Source of the DNA: Hofstenia miamia | Lineage: Eukaryota > Xenacoelomorpha > Acoela | Direction of reading: 5' to 3' | DNA length: 64,000 nt | Assembly: GCA_004352715.1 (NCBI GenBank) | Contig: SCFE01000074.1 | Coordinates: 1,917,923-1,981,922, forward strand | Shown: one piece after another, positions 23,875 to 35,130 of the stretch | How positions within the stretch are numbered: the stretch's first letter is position 1 | How the letters are laid out: the number at the start of each line of letters is the position of its first letter | Position numbers and translations under genes: made by a program | Notes under the pieces: generated by a model | What the model saw: only the letters and a program-made list of their open reading frames with translations | Told to the model about the DNA's origin: nothing | Databases searched by the model: none

Positions 23875-24483
23875 TCATACTCCAGTGACCGATGACTTGG
23901 GATTAAGTGATGGAGACAATGATCCCCTTTCAGCATATTTGCAAACAATGTGTCGCACTGCGACTCCATGCGTGCAGATTGGGGGACAGTATTCAAGAAC
24001 AGAACGTATAGTTGCAAAATACACGGTGATAAGATGATTACCTGGCAATCCACTGCGCTTTATGGATTTTAAGAAGAAAAGCCTCTTGGTAGCTTTCTTA
24101 ACTATATCCTGGACATGAGTCTTCCATTTTAGGTCGTACTGGAATCGAACACCAAGCAGTTTCACTGAAGCAACTCGCTCAATCTTTTTCCCATCAATGA
24201 GTGTTTCATCAGGTAATTGTTGTGCCCGTAGAAAACAAATTAATAGCTCCTTTGTTTTCGTAACACTAAGCCCGACTTCATTATTGCTGCACCAGGATAG
24301 TACCATGTCGGCGATGTTGCAAGACCCGAGATCCCCTTTATTAAAATAGTGCCAAGCAGTTGTGTCATCTACAAATTTCATCCTTAGCTTCCATTCACAT
24401 AACAGTGAGTTTACAAATAGTATGAATAGCCATGGACCCATCTTAGTACCCTGTGGTATGCCAGCTCTAATAGTTTTCCACAA
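23875..24483 (-). pseudogene. LINE reverse transcriptase, partial
   Basis: Open reading frame truncated at its 5' end by the gap. It contains the fingers/palm block RAGIPQGTKMGPWLF and the catalytic block MKFVDDTTAWHY (FVDD instead of the common YADD/FADD). The spacing and wording fit the CR1/L2-like group of LINEs. After LEYC the frame departs from the sister copy through a deletion and ends early. The intact FVDDTT makes it closer to active than the copy at 52.6-53.2 kb, which has FVDDRT. Confidence 0.88.
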
Positions 24484-25483
24484 NNNNNNNNNNNNNNNNN
24501 NNNNNNNNNNNNNNNNNNNNNNNNNNNNNNNNNNNNNNNNNNNNNNNNNNNNNNNNNNNNNNNNNNNNNNNNNNNNNNNNNNNNNNNNNNNNNNNNNNNN
24601 NNNNNNNNNNNNNNNNNNNNNNNNNNNNNNNNNNNNNNNNNNNNNNNNNNNNNNNNNNNNNNNNNNNNNNNNNNNNNNNNNNNNNNNNNNNNNNNNNNNN
24701 NNNNNNNNNNNNNNNNNNNNNNNNNNNNNNNNNNNNNNNNNNNNNNNNNNNNNNNNNNNNNNNNNNNNNNNNNNNNNNNNNNNNNNNNNNNNNNNNNNNN
24801 NNNNNNNNNNNNNNNNNNNNNNNNNNNNNNNNNNNNNNNNNNNNNNNNNNNNNNNNNNNNNNNNNNNNNNNNNNNNNNNNNNNNNNNNNNNNNNNNNNNN
24901 NNNNNNNNNNNNNNNNNNNNNNNNNNNNNNNNNNNNNNNNNNNNNNNNNNNNNNNNNNNNNNNNNNNNNNNNNNNNNNNNNNNNNNNNNNNNNNNNNNNN
25001 NNNNNNNNNNNNNNNNNNNNNNNNNNNNNNNNNNNNNNNNNNNNNNNNNNNNNNNNNNNNNNNNNNNNNNNNNNNNNNNNNNNNNNNNNNNNNNNNNNNN
25101 NNNNNNNNNNNNNNNNNNNNNNNNNNNNNNNNNNNNNNNNNNNNNNNNNNNNNNNNNNNNNNNNNNNNNNNNNNNNNNNNNNNNNNNNNNNNNNNNNNNN
25201 NNNNNNNNNNNNNNNNNNNNNNNNNNNNNNNNNNNNNNNNNNNNNNNNNNNNNNNNNNNNNNNNNNNNNNNNNNNNNNNNNNNNNNNNNNNNNNNNNNNN
25301 NNNNNNNNNNNNNNNNNNNNNNNNNNNNNNNNNNNNNNNNNNNNNNNNNNNNNNNNNNNNNNNNNNNNNNNNNNNNNNNNNNNNNNNNNNNNNNNNNNNN
25401 NNNNNNNNNNNNNNNNNNNNNNNNNNNNNNNNNNNNNNNNNNNNNNNNNNNNNNNNNNNNNNNNNNNNNNNNNNNNNNNNNNN
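24484..25483. other. Assembly gap (1000 N, placeholder size)
   Basis: Exactly 1000 N, the customary value for a scaffold join of unknown distance. It is the right edge of the contig island that starts at 21919. Confidence 0.95.
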
Positions 25484-26198
25484 TTAATAAGATTATTTCA
25501 TTCGTACCTTTCTAACAGATATCAAATTGTAAATATAAACGGCTTTCTATCACATCCTATATCAGTAGCTAGTGGAGTTCCTCAAGGAAGTGTCCTTGGA
25601 CCTTTATTATTCTTAATAGTTATTAATGATTTACCAGAATAGTGATTGTAGGCTATTTGCTGATGATACAAAATTATTATATACTAGTATCTTCCATGAA
25701 AATATTCAAAATGAAATTAATAAGGTTATTACTTGGAGTGATGCAAATATGATCAACTTTAATGTTAATAAATCTAAAGTAATCTGCTTTAGAAAATCTT
25801 CATATATCAATAAAAGTCTTCAATTTTATATAAAAGATTCTCCAATACTATTTGCAAATAATATATTAGATGTTGGTTTGAATATATCTTACAATCTAAA
25901 TTGAAATGTCCATGTGGAATTTATAATGAATAAATCTTTAAGAACTTTATTAAGAAATGTTCCTTGGTCGACATCATCTTGTATTAAAATTAACTTATTT
26001 AAAAGTTGCATTTTACCAATAATAACTTATGCATCTCAATGTTGGTGGCCTTCACGCAATCAATTTTTATTACTTGAAAATTTTCAAAGAAAGTGCCTAA
26101 AATGGATTTTACAAAATAAGAGAATCAATTATCAAAACTTAGCTGATGAAAACATATTTCCTATAGCCATTCAATTTCAAATAAATATTATTCAATAA
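25484..26198 (+). pseudogene. LINE L-B reverse transcriptase, frameshifted
   Basis: Coding continues over three consecutive ORFs. A frameshift lies at about 25640, just before the FADD block, where the first frame ends at INDLPE. A stop lies near 25904 before the NVHVEF segment. The C-terminal half then reads through to 26198 and further similarity follows after a stop. It is not functional as it stands. Confidence 0.85.
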
Positions 26199-26470
26199 GC
26201 TCTTAACAAATAAATATGACTTTAACATCTTTAATTATATTACCTATAAATACAATGTCATTAATGTCAGATTAAAATGCAAAAAACTATTTCAAATTAA
26301 AAGATCTACAAGAACACTACAATTTTCTATTTACTTTGATAGAATTATTCACCTCGGAAATTATTTAATTATGAATAGTGATATTGAATTAGATCAGACA
26401 AGTCATCAATTCAAAAAAAGGATTAAGAAATTCTTTCGTAAATATATTCAAGAAAAATATATATATATAT
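25484..26470 (+). mobile_element. LINE family L-B, 5'-truncated
   Basis: Plus-strand LINE fragment beginning inside the reverse transcriptase at the gap. It has [14 protein letters not shown] and LFADDTKLLYT (intact FADD). Next come the usual C-terminal region (PIITYASQCWWP, then NFQRKCLKWI) and a tail ending in a TA microsatellite at about 26456-26472. It is a different family from L-A, also of the CR1-like/Jockey-group type judged by its motifs. Confidence 0.88.
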
Positions 26471-26649
26471 ATTCTAGCATCAACATAGCCAGCCAATAAG
26501 TTAGGCAAAAACATAGTGATAGCATAGTATCTAATCTCATTCAGGTAATACATCTCATGTGACTGCTTAGGCAAAGACAGTTTAAAGTAGTAAGCACTAG
26601 TAATAACATAGCCAGACTACTGTGAATACGAGCTCCAGTAACACATAAG

Positions 26650-27104
26650 TATACATGGCAATTAGTGCCAAAGCGAGACATCAAAGCTGCCATCTAGAAT
26701 ACACAAATGTCATGATCAGCTATACCCAAAACTGAACGGGCTTAAGCCTCCTTCGTAGATGGGCCAGAACAATCCTACATGCCCGAATATGAACTTGGCC
26801 TACTCCCCCTCAACTTCTAGAAAGTTCAGCTGCTCATGACCATCTAAGTACATAGCATATATGGGCAAAAGAACAGGCTATCAAACCAAACTAATTTATT
26901 AAACGTTTGTGCACACTGAGGGCTTATATATACAAAATGATTAAAGCAACATAATAACCAGCTGAGGCAGAACTAAAAATGTAAACAACTAAGTGGCGCA
27001 AGTAATGGGTAGATGTAGCGTGGGAATGTAGCAGGAATTGGGGATGCAACAACTCCCAGCAGCAACAATGTGAATTGCTGTTATGTAAAGGTCCCGATTG
27101 TACA
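26650..27104 (-). mobile_element. Probable 3' LTR of the gypsy element
   Basis: On the minus strand a purine-rich tract AAGGGGTGGGG (27115-27105) is followed at 27104 by TGTACAATCGGG, the layout of a polypurine tract followed by an LTR start. Within it lie TATATAAG (26930-26923) and AATAAA (26900-26895), which could be promoter and poly(A) signals. The outer end was not found because no second LTR is present for comparison. The inner edge is the best supported. Confidence 0.5.
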
Positions 27105-27299
27105 CCCCACCCCTTAGATACTCTATTGCGGCGGTGGGGGTTTTACTTTGAAGGTTGACTTATGAGATTGTGGGTGTAGTCCAACAGTTTTAGTATACAT
27201 GTGTCTTCCAATGTGATTTCAGCTATTTCTTCTTTGCGACTTAGGTAAGTGATTGTTTTGATCTATGTCATTATAGTTTTGTGGTATCATACATACCAT

Positions 27300-29282
27300 A
27301 GGCTCTTCATTGGTGCAGGGATGCTAATTGATTGTCGTAGGTTGTTTATTTTTCTTTGGAAGATGTTATAGTAGTTTAAGTCTTCTTTTATGAGGTTGGC
27401 CCATATTATGTCATTGCTACTGGCAAAAAGTGTGAGGTTTCTGAGTTTTTGCTTTGCCAGTTTTTCTTTGAGACTGAGGATTTGTTGTCGAATGGGTCAA
27501 CCGTTTTTGAATATATCTTCCAGCAGGTTTTTTTGTTGATCAGGAGGCGCTAATCTTGGTCGTTTTCTCTGAGTGTGTTAGTGGCATCTTTGAAGCTGTG
27601 AGACTTTTTGAAGCTTATGATTTCTTGACCTGAGTTGAAGTAGAGTTTATGTGAGGGTATATCATGTTTGATAGGTTTGACCTTTTTGTCTTTGGTGTAG
27701 GGAATTATAATAGGCATGCCAATTATTTTCAGAGGTATGCAAAAATCATTTGCCATTGCAATTTGTTTTTCTAGTTGAATCCAGTTTCTTGTAGTTTGTG
27801 TAATTTGGGCTGTGCAAAATGTTGCAGGATAGTTAATTGATTTGTGATTGATTTCTCCAATCACTCTTAGAGGAGATGTTTTCATGAGAGCTTGTTTCGT
27901 TTTCCGCAGGATGAGGAAATGGGCAGATGCACACTCAATGTCAAATGCCACTTGTTGGTTAGGCGTCATTAGGGTTTCAAGATCTGTTTTGGTGTAAGAT
28001 TCTGTGAACATGTTCAGTTTGATGAGTTCAATGTCACAGACTTTTCTGGCTGAATATTGAATTGGCGAAATTTGTATTTGGTTCTTGTTGTTAAGTATTG
28101 ACTTATCAATTAGAAGGTTTTGGTGTTCTGTGCGAATCCATGTAGGGGTGTGTATTTTCTCTGTTTGAGAATGTTTTTCATTTGTGATGTCTTCTAGTAG
28201 ACGTTGGATGCGTGGGGAGAGTCGTAGTGTGGACTCTGCATGCAGTTGTTCTTCCTGTTCAAGTGTTATCTCGGCTTTTGGTATGAGGTTGATGACATTA
28301 ATTGGTTTGAAGTGACTGAGTATGTTGGTGGTCTCCTTGGTGATTTGCGTTAAGCTGTATGTTATTTCTGGGTAGGATGTTTGAAGGTACTGAAACAGTG
28401 CTTCATTTTTCTCTTTGATATTATGATTTTGACAGAGTTGTAAGAATGATTGTGTGCTGTGTGCCATTCTTTGTTGTAGTATTTCAGTTGTTAGTGGTCC
28501 ATATATATCGTTTGTTTTAATGAAGTGCGACCCTGCTGTTGTGCCCCACATATATTTTCGTGTGTGTGGGTGTAGGAAATCCATATCACTTTTGTGAATG
28601 CCAAGAGTATGTATATTAGATTTAGCAATGACCAATCAATGTTTAGGCACTCTAAGTTTTTGCATTTTCTTCTGTTTTTTAGCAGTTTTAGGATACATTT
28701 GAGATGTATGTTGTTATCAAAGGCTGTGTGCACCGTGCTTCTATAGTAATCTCTTGTGAGTTTAGGTAGAAATGACTTGGGGTAGAAGATGATTGTGTTA
28801 ACCATTGGGCGTTTCTCCTTGTCTATGACAGTAGGTCGTGCTTTGCTGCTGGCTGAGTTTTCTCCAACTGTTATGATCACTGATATGGCTTTACAAGTTT
28901 CTTCTGATATATTGTTATGGGTTATGTATTGACAGCAGTATGATGCGATAAAATATGGGTGGACTGTTTCTCCTTCAATGATGGAGAGTTTCTGTTGTCT
29001 TTCCTGGAAACAAGAGTCTTGTATTTGAGTGAGAATGCGACGTTTGCTGGGTATATCTGTAAACAGCTGATCACTCCTTTTGTGTATTGTAGATGTTGAT
29101 GTAGTTTCCATCTGCTTGTCATTGGTAGCTGAGAATTTCCTGCAGCTAGAGACGTCTGAGGTAGGATCGAGTACACTGAAGGACCCTGAGGACGTCCTGC
29201 AAGGAGATTCAGGTGCACTCAATTGCTGTTTAGTTGTTTTGGAGCGACTGTGTGGTTTGAGTGTGACTGCTTTGCTTTTCAT
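27300..29282 (-). pseudogene. Third ORF of the gypsy element, unknown function
   Basis: Lies after integrase, where envirus-type gypsy elements carry an envelope gene. It is read in two main overlapping frames (29282-28491 and 28635-27550) and continues past a stop to about 27300. The N-terminal part is Ser/Thr-rich with a basic patch (PSKRRI). The rest is Gln/Asn/Thr-rich and mostly hydrophilic. I see no signal peptide, no furin-like site and no clear C-terminal membrane anchor; the hydrophobic stretch near 28560-28600 lies past the frame crossing. So it does not look like a typical envelope protein. I do not recognise it. Confidence 0.6.
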
Positions 29283-29325
29283 TGTGAGATGGATCTAAAG
29301 GCAATGTTGAGATGTTAATAGACCA

Positions 29326-30990
29326 TTACTTATTAAAGATATTAGATTTAGCAATGCATTTTGGTTGTGTGTGCAAACTTATGGGGGAAAAAAGTTTTTG
29401 TTTATATTCTTCATAAAAGGTTTCTTCAGTGAATTTTCTGCATCCAGGGTTTAGATAGAATTCGTCTTTATCAGATTTTATTAATTCAAGTTCGTTGAGT
29501 TGTGATATCCTGGCGTGCTCTATGTCACGTGACATTTGTTTGATGTTTTGGAAGTGGGTGATTTTCTTGTTGTCTAGTTCATAATTGTTGTGTGGCAATA
29601 TTTTCATGATTGTGCGAGGTCCTTCCCAGTTGAATGATAGTTTGCAGACCTGTTTTTCATCTGTAATGACTCTGGGCGTGTATATGAATACTTTGTCACC
29701 ATTTTCATGGGGTTCTCCGTAGATTTTTCTGTTGAGTTATCATTGTTGTCTGATGGCACTTTTTCAGCTTGGGCACACATTGTTTCATGTGTTTTTGCTA
29801 TGTTGTCGATTAGTGTTGTCATGTAGTTGTTGTTGATTGTGCCAGTGTAACTGCGGAATAGCATGGAGACAGGGGTTGGAGCCTTGTGACCAAACATTGC
29901 TTTGTATGGTGAGACCTTGGTCATCAAATATGTTGATTTGTTGTAGAAATACTCAATCATTGGCAGTATTTCTTGACATTTCTTTCCTCCTACTTGTGAT
30001 GTTATTGTTCTCAATAATTTAAGGAGTGTTTGATTCACTCATTCAACTGCGCCGTTGGCTTGAGGATGGTTTATAGTTTTGTGTGTATGTAGGATTTCCA
30101 ATTTTTCTACTAGTGATTGGAATAGAGAGCTTTTGAACTGTTTCTCTTGGTCCGTTATAAGTTGTGTCATCAGGCCAAATACACACACCCAGTTGTTGAT
30201 AATGGCTTCAGCAATTGTTGATGCTTTTATGTTGGGCAGCGATATCATTTTGCAGTATTTCGTAAAGTGGTCCACCATGACCAATACATATGAGTAGCCT
30301 TCATCATCTCCTGAGAGTTGTTCTATGTTGGCGTTTACTATGGAATTGGTGTGTTTGGCTGAGATTTTTTCCAGTGATGCCCATTGTCCTGGGAAATGCG
30401 ATGTGTTGAGCAGGATACAGGATTGACATTTGTATATAATGTCTTCTATTGTTGGTCATAAATAGGGGGTGACGAAATTTTCGTGAATAGTTAGTTCTGT
30501 CTGGTAGACCCCTTTGTGTCCTTGTTCATGAATTTTTTTGATGACTTCTCTTTTGTAGTATTCCAGTAATGAGATTAGGTTTTGTGTTTTTGCTGCTGCA
30601 TATGGTATGCAGAATCTGTTAATTTCCATGTATGCTTGCGGTAGTAGTTTGTTGCCATGGAGTCCATGATGAATGAGGGGTCATTAATGCGGTGTATAAT
30701 TTGACAGAGGATTTTGTCATTAGCTTGTGCTTTTGCTATTTTGTCTGATGTTATTTCTTCCTTAATGAAGATTGACAGAATAGGTTTGATTGAGTGGCCA
30801 TTCCTATCTGTGTTTATATCCGGTAGTTTTTCATATTGGCATCGCAGTATGAAATGAAATTGTCATGGTGGACCTTGTTCTTTCTTTAGGTCTCTCTGGT
30901 ATTGAGGTAGAGCAGCCCATATGTCAGCGTTTGTGGGTGCAGGTATTCTATCCATCTCGCTATGATATTAGAGCAATCTCCCACGTATTT
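29326..30990 (-). pseudogene. Gypsy integrase and pol C-terminus, disrupted
   Basis: DDE-type integrase. A His-His-Cys-Cys zinc-binding region is recognisable (HEQGHKGVYQ, then KCQSC). The core follows with the first Asp in MVDHFTKY, the second in LITDQEKQF and the catalytic Glu in HPQANGAVE. An in-frame TGA follows directly after that Glu, and the reading continues with NQTLLKLL. Further frames run to 29604 and then to 29326, where the pol C-terminal tail ends. A stop also breaks the region between zinc finger and core. Confidence 0.85.
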
Positions 30991-31046
30991 TTTGAGCCAA
31001 CATAGGCTGCTGTTGTCTGTATGTACTGTGAATATTTTCTCTCCTA

Positions 31047-32014
31047 TCAGGAAGTGGCCGAATTTTTTATTGACTTGATGAGGGCTAACATTTCAAGTTT
31101 GGTAGCTCTGTAGTTTTTTTCACTATCATGTAGTTTTCTGCTGAACCACTGTATTGGTTTTTTGATTCTGTCTTTTATTTGGATGAGTGTTGAGTTGATT
31201 GCAACTGTACTGGCGTCACAGTCTAATATTAATGGATCTTCCAGTGTTGGTGAATTTAGTGATTCAATGTTTTTGATTGCTTTTTTTAAAGTGTTTAGCT
31301 CTTCTTGATGTTCCCATGTCCAGTTGAATTGTTGTGGTTTTTTGAGTAAGTTTGACATGTGTTTTGTTTTTTCAGCAAGATTTGGAATAAACATTTGGTA
31401 ATAGTTTATAAACCCAAGAATTTGTTCCACGTCTTTGATAGTTTTTGGAGCTTGAATCTCACGCATGATTTGTTTTGTGTTGTCTTTCAATTTTATGTTT
31501 CTTTGCATAACATTTCTTCCTAGGAAGAGGACATGATGTTTAGCGAGCATACACTTTTTCGCATTTACCTGTAGGCCTGAGTTGTGAAGTAATCTTAGTG
31601 TGGTGTTTAGCTCTTTTGCATGCTCAGTGATGATGGTTGAGCCCATCAGGATGTCGTCAATATATGCAGCTACGCCTTCAGAGAGTTTGCAGTTTTCTTT
31701 GGTTAGGAGTTTTGTGACATAGCATTGTAAAGTTGAGTGGGCATTACATAAACCAAAGGCCATGTAGAGCCATTCAAACAGGCTATAGGGTGTAATGAAG
31801 GTCGTTTTTCAATATCTTTTTCTCCCATGGGCACCTGCCAATAGGCTTTGCATAAATCAAGTGTGGAGAAGATTTTATGTTTGGCTGCACTGTAGAGGAT
31901 GTCATCTATGCGTGGCAGTGGGTACGCGTCTTTAATTGTGATGTTGTTACATTGCCTGAAATCAATGCATAGGTTGTGCTTTTTGCCCTGTTTTAAAAAC
32001 AGTTGGTGAGGCAT
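31047..32014 (-). pseudogene. Gypsy reverse transcriptase and RNase H, disrupted
   Basis: The RT starts with CIDFRQCNNITIKDAYPLPR and STLDLCKAYWQVP. A frameshift follows near 31750-31800, then the catalytic AYIDDILMGS. The connection domain leads to RNase H with LILDCDASTVAINST and EKNYRATKLEMLALI, as in Ty3/gypsy Pol. The frame is broken at least once within RT and again after the RNase H start near 31050. Confidence 0.92.
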
Positions 32015-32380
32015 ATGGGCTGTGGCTCTTTCATATGATTCCGTGATTTAGTTCTCGGATAGAGTTTTGGCATATTGATCTTGTAGGTGTGGAGGCACTC
32101 TTTTGCATTGTTGATGTGACAGTTTATGTGGTACCGTTTTTATATGATGTTTCACTCTAACTGCTTTGTAATGGCATTGTGCCTTAGAGGTACAGTTCAA
32201 TTCAAGTTATTGAGAATTGCAGTGTATCCCATGTTGTTATGAATGGATACAACATTATTGAAAACAGTTACTAGAGAGTTTTTCATGCCATATAGATTCA
32301 TTATTATTGCGTCTCCTTCAAATTTTGTCTTTGGTATTATTTTTGCTACTTGCCAGTGGAAAGGCTTCAGTCTTAAGTTT

Positions 32381-32950
32381 TCAGTTAGGGAGAACTCCAA
32401 AGCAGTAGTGCCTTTTGTGGCGAGCAATACTGGAGACATTTTTGTCTTCTTGTATGGTTAGTGTTTTATTTAAGTAATCAATGAGACAATTGTTTTCTGT
32501 TAGGAAGTCTCTTCTGATTATCATGTTGTAGGGCAATAGTTGGTCCATCATGTCAATGATGTGGACATCTTGTTCAAACTTTATGTTGTTTATTGTGATT
32601 TTGGCGTTTTTCACTGTTCCTTTAATATTAATATAGTCTCCTGATGCACTTATTAATCTTGTGTTGTTTGAGGTAATATCTTCTCTTCTCCATGGGTGCA
32701 TGTGTCTGACATAATTGTTACTGATGCGCCAGTGTCGATTGTCGCTTTAATGTTGAGCTTGTTGATTGTTAGAGGTATCAGATTTTGTTCCAGTAAGTCT
32801 GTGACAATCAACAGTTCCGTAGCTTGGTCTGGGGCTTGCGCCCTTATTCATTTAAATCTTTTTCATTGGTGTTGGATTGTTTGTGGTGTTCTAAATCCTC
32901 AGATGTGTAGTAGCCATCTAGATATATGATTTTCTTGCATTCTGGTTTCA
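32381..32950 (-). pseudogene. Gypsy aspartic protease region, disrupted
   Basis: The motif IDTGASVTIM at about 32757-32725 is the active-site loop of a retropepsin. Downstream similarity continues in the ORF 32701-32381. Upstream lies the CCHC knuckle (CNKCG, stop, KGHLKPEC) between about 32990 and 32940, with a stop inside it. The order knuckle, protease, RT is as expected. Confidence 0.85.
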
Positions 32951-33037
32951 GATGACCCTTTTAGCCACATTTGTTGCATTTTACAAAGGGGAAGTCTTCT
33001 GGTTTTTCCTTGATTGCTTTTTGTAATTTATCTTTTT

Positions 33038-33860
33038 TCATGGGTATGTGGCAGGTTTGGACAAGGTTGTCAGTTGATATCCTCTTTGCTGATTAACTTT
33101 TTCATTGTTTTCTAGTGTGAGATATATGTTGACTGCCTTCTTTATGAGGGTGTCTATGTCACATTTGTTTTCAAATCTTATTTTCATTGATTGTGGTAGC
33201 CCCACATGTATATAGGAATACAGATCTTGAGGGTAGTGCCTGTGGTCTTCTTGAGATAGACGTAACAGACAATTGACTTTATAAATGTAGCTGATAACGT
33301 CCTCATCTTTTTCTATACAACATGTATATAATTGCATCCAGTATTGCTTCCTTGTACATTTGTTATCAAAGTGATTGCTCATAGCTGTGACAAGTTTGTC
33401 ACAGTTGGCTTTTGTTGTGGCGTCAAGATTGAGGTACACTTGTAGCACTCGATCCTGGAGAAAGAGAGGCATTTGAGTGGCTCTGTTTTGTTTTGTTCTG
33501 TGCTGCTGCACTAGATAGATTTCAAAGAGTACTATCCACTCACGGAAGGTTTGTCCTTTTATGTCGAATTTTCCTGTGAAGGTTTGGGGCATCTTTTGTA
33601 TTTTTAGGTCTGCTTTCATTAGTTGATCAGGTAACATTGATATTCATTTTCTTGATCTCGTGTTGAATGTTGCATCTGCAGTAGCCGGAGTTGTAGGGGC
33701 CAGAGGCAGCGATGGGGGTCTGTGGTGAGGCAGGCTCAGCAGCATTGAAGGCGGCTGCGGTGGTGGTTGAGAGTATGATGAACCTGAGCTTTGTTGTGGT
33801 TGCATTAAGGTTGTGACTGTTTCCAATATATTTGTTTGAAAGACATTTAGGTTTTCTCAA
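33038..33860 (-). pseudogene. Gypsy Gag-like ORF
   Basis: The ORF 33637-33038 carries a capsid-like domain (GQTFREWIVLFEIYL and the long helical region after it) of the gypsy Gag type. Upstream, a Pro/Gln-rich leader is open in another frame (33826-33644). The capsid ORF is intact over 199 codons and joins the zinc-knuckle region after a stop near 33037. Confidence 0.75.
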
Positions 33861-33900
33861 ATTGACGACTCTAGATTTAGGAATTGCTGTTGTGTAACAT

Positions 33901-34047
33901 AGTTAGTTTCTAGTTGGGGCGACTCAATTTGTTACAAATTTGCCACGTAATTTAAGAAATGACTTGTCGAATTTAAATTTTGTTACAATGCCACGTAAAT
34001 TACCTGACTTTGAAACCGAAAAAACGTAAAATTACAAAAATGCCACG
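33901..34047. repeat. Junction of gypsy and Tc1 elements with repeated TGCCACGT word
   Basis: The word TGCCACGT occurs three times (about 33940, 33990 and 34040), twice preceded by GTTACAA. The stretch should have held the gypsy 5' LTR and primer-binding site but shows neither clearly. Confidence 0.45.
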
Positions 34048-34969
34048 TGGCTTTGATATATCATCAAACCTTTCACTTCTGAAAACATCATTGCTGCAAG
34101 CCAAATTCTGGAAGACCAAAGAAGGCCTCCAAAACCTCCCAATCAGTTCCTATGTGCCTTTCAAAGCGAAATTCCAGGAAGACTTCAAAGGAATTTTGCA
34201 AGGAACAAGCTGATTGTCACCTGGTGACAGAAAGAACATTGCGAAACATCCTGAAGAAGTACTCAATTGGGACTTTCGCGGCACCCAGAAAGCCATTCTT
34301 AATCTCAAAGTGAAAATTCGCCATGTGAGATGGGCCAAATTAATGAGAGACAATTCATATGAAGATTGGTCTAATGTTATATTTTCAGATAGTCAAGACT
34401 TGAGCTATACACGTAGAAAGAAATGTTGATTAAGAGACCAACTGGGCAGAAGTTCAGATTCTTGGCTCAAATTAGTCGGGGGACAAGGAATTATGGTGGG
34501 AAGTCTGTGATGGTTTGGGGTGCAATATGGAAGTGTGGATTTCACAAGATAGTTCACATCACTGGTACTCTCCTAAACTCTTAATATACTCGGATTCTAG
34601 AAAAGGAACTCTTGCCACTCCTTACAAGTGATTCAATATATCAGCAGGATGGTGCTCCATCGCATACCTCATAAGAAATGAAAACCTTCTTCCACAATAA
34701 TAGGGTTGCTATCCTTGTTGACTTGCCTGGCCAATCTCCAGACCTTAACATTACCGAAAATATGTGGAAAGAGGTCAAATATCGAATTAGACAGCATACT
34801 CCTCACACTGAAAACGAGCTGTGGAGCGCAATATAGAAAAACTTTTATGCAATTCCCAACAGCTTTATTGAAAGACTTTTTCCTTCAATCCCTGCTCATC
34901 TTGAAGCTGTTATTCGCTCAAAGCAACATCCTACAAAATATTAGAAAAGACAATTTTGTTGCTAAGTGA
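34048..34969 (+). pseudogene. Tc1-like transposase, truncated and disrupted
   Basis: C-terminal two thirds of the transposase in several frames. The second catalytic block reads QQDGAPSHTS followed by a stop. The third block reads GQSPDLNITENMW. Counting from the Asp of QQD to the Glu gives 35 residues between, one more than classical Tc1 (DD34E). The final segment ends at a TGA at 34967-34969. Stops and frameshifts exclude activity. Confidence 0.85.
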
Positions 34970-35130
34970 TTGTATTGCATCAATTATTAATTTTGTATCA
35001 TATTTTGAATTTACTTTTTTCGGATTTGCTCATTTGTTAAAATTTTTTCCGCAGGCCGAATACATTTTTCCTATAAAAGTTTTCTAATTTTGATAAAAAT
35101 TAATAGCCAATTGTTATTCTAAATATTTTA
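34048..35130 (+). mobile_element. Tc1-family DNA transposon, copy 2 (5'-truncated)
   Basis: Same family as 14330-15990, opposite strand. Similarity starts within the transposase at GATATATCATCAAACC and extends through the 3' end (ATTTTATGGTTTTAG, matching the complement of the first copy's ATTTTATGGTATTAG). The paired-domain half is missing. Its left edge touches the gypsy element's 5' region, so one may have truncated the other. Confidence 0.8.

Larger units (their letters stand above)
23505..24483 (-). mobile_element. LINE family L-A, partial copy at gap edge
   Basis: Minus-strand non-LTR retrotransposon. Reading 5' to 3' it starts inside the reverse transcriptase domain at the N gap and runs through the C-terminal part. 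Then come a 24-base minisatellite and the conserved 3' end with a short GA microsatellite. The reverse transcriptase segment matches the longer copy at 52.9-53.5 kb but differs by several percent and carries its own deletion after LEYC. Confidence 0.9.
26650..33900 (-). mobile_element. Ty3/gypsy LTR retrotransposon, decayed, 5' LTR missing
   Basis: Reading the minus strand 5' to 3': gag (33860-33038), CCHC knuckle (about 32990-32930), aspartic protease (about 32760), RT and RNase H (32014-31047), integrase (about 30990-29604), pol C-terminus (29607-29326), an extra ORF (29282-27300), polypurine tract and 3' LTR. This is the standard gypsy order plus one ORF. All ORFs are broken by stops or frameshifts. 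The 5' side abuts a truncated Tc1 copy at 34.0 kb, and no 5' LTR or secure primer-binding site is visible there. Confidence 0.88.

Noticed and set aside
24362-25642. A 426-codon ORF crossing an N gap
   Set aside because: The left end is antisense to a minus-strand LINE and the right end belongs to another LINE. The middle is 1000 N.
27300-29282. Envelope gene of an errantivirus-type element
   Set aside because: The position fits, but no signal peptide, cleavage site or membrane anchor could be seen, so I left the function open.
33901-33960. Gypsy primer-binding site near GTCGCCCCAAC
   Set aside because: The sequence only loosely resembles known primer-binding sites, and no 5' LTR end could be placed beside it.
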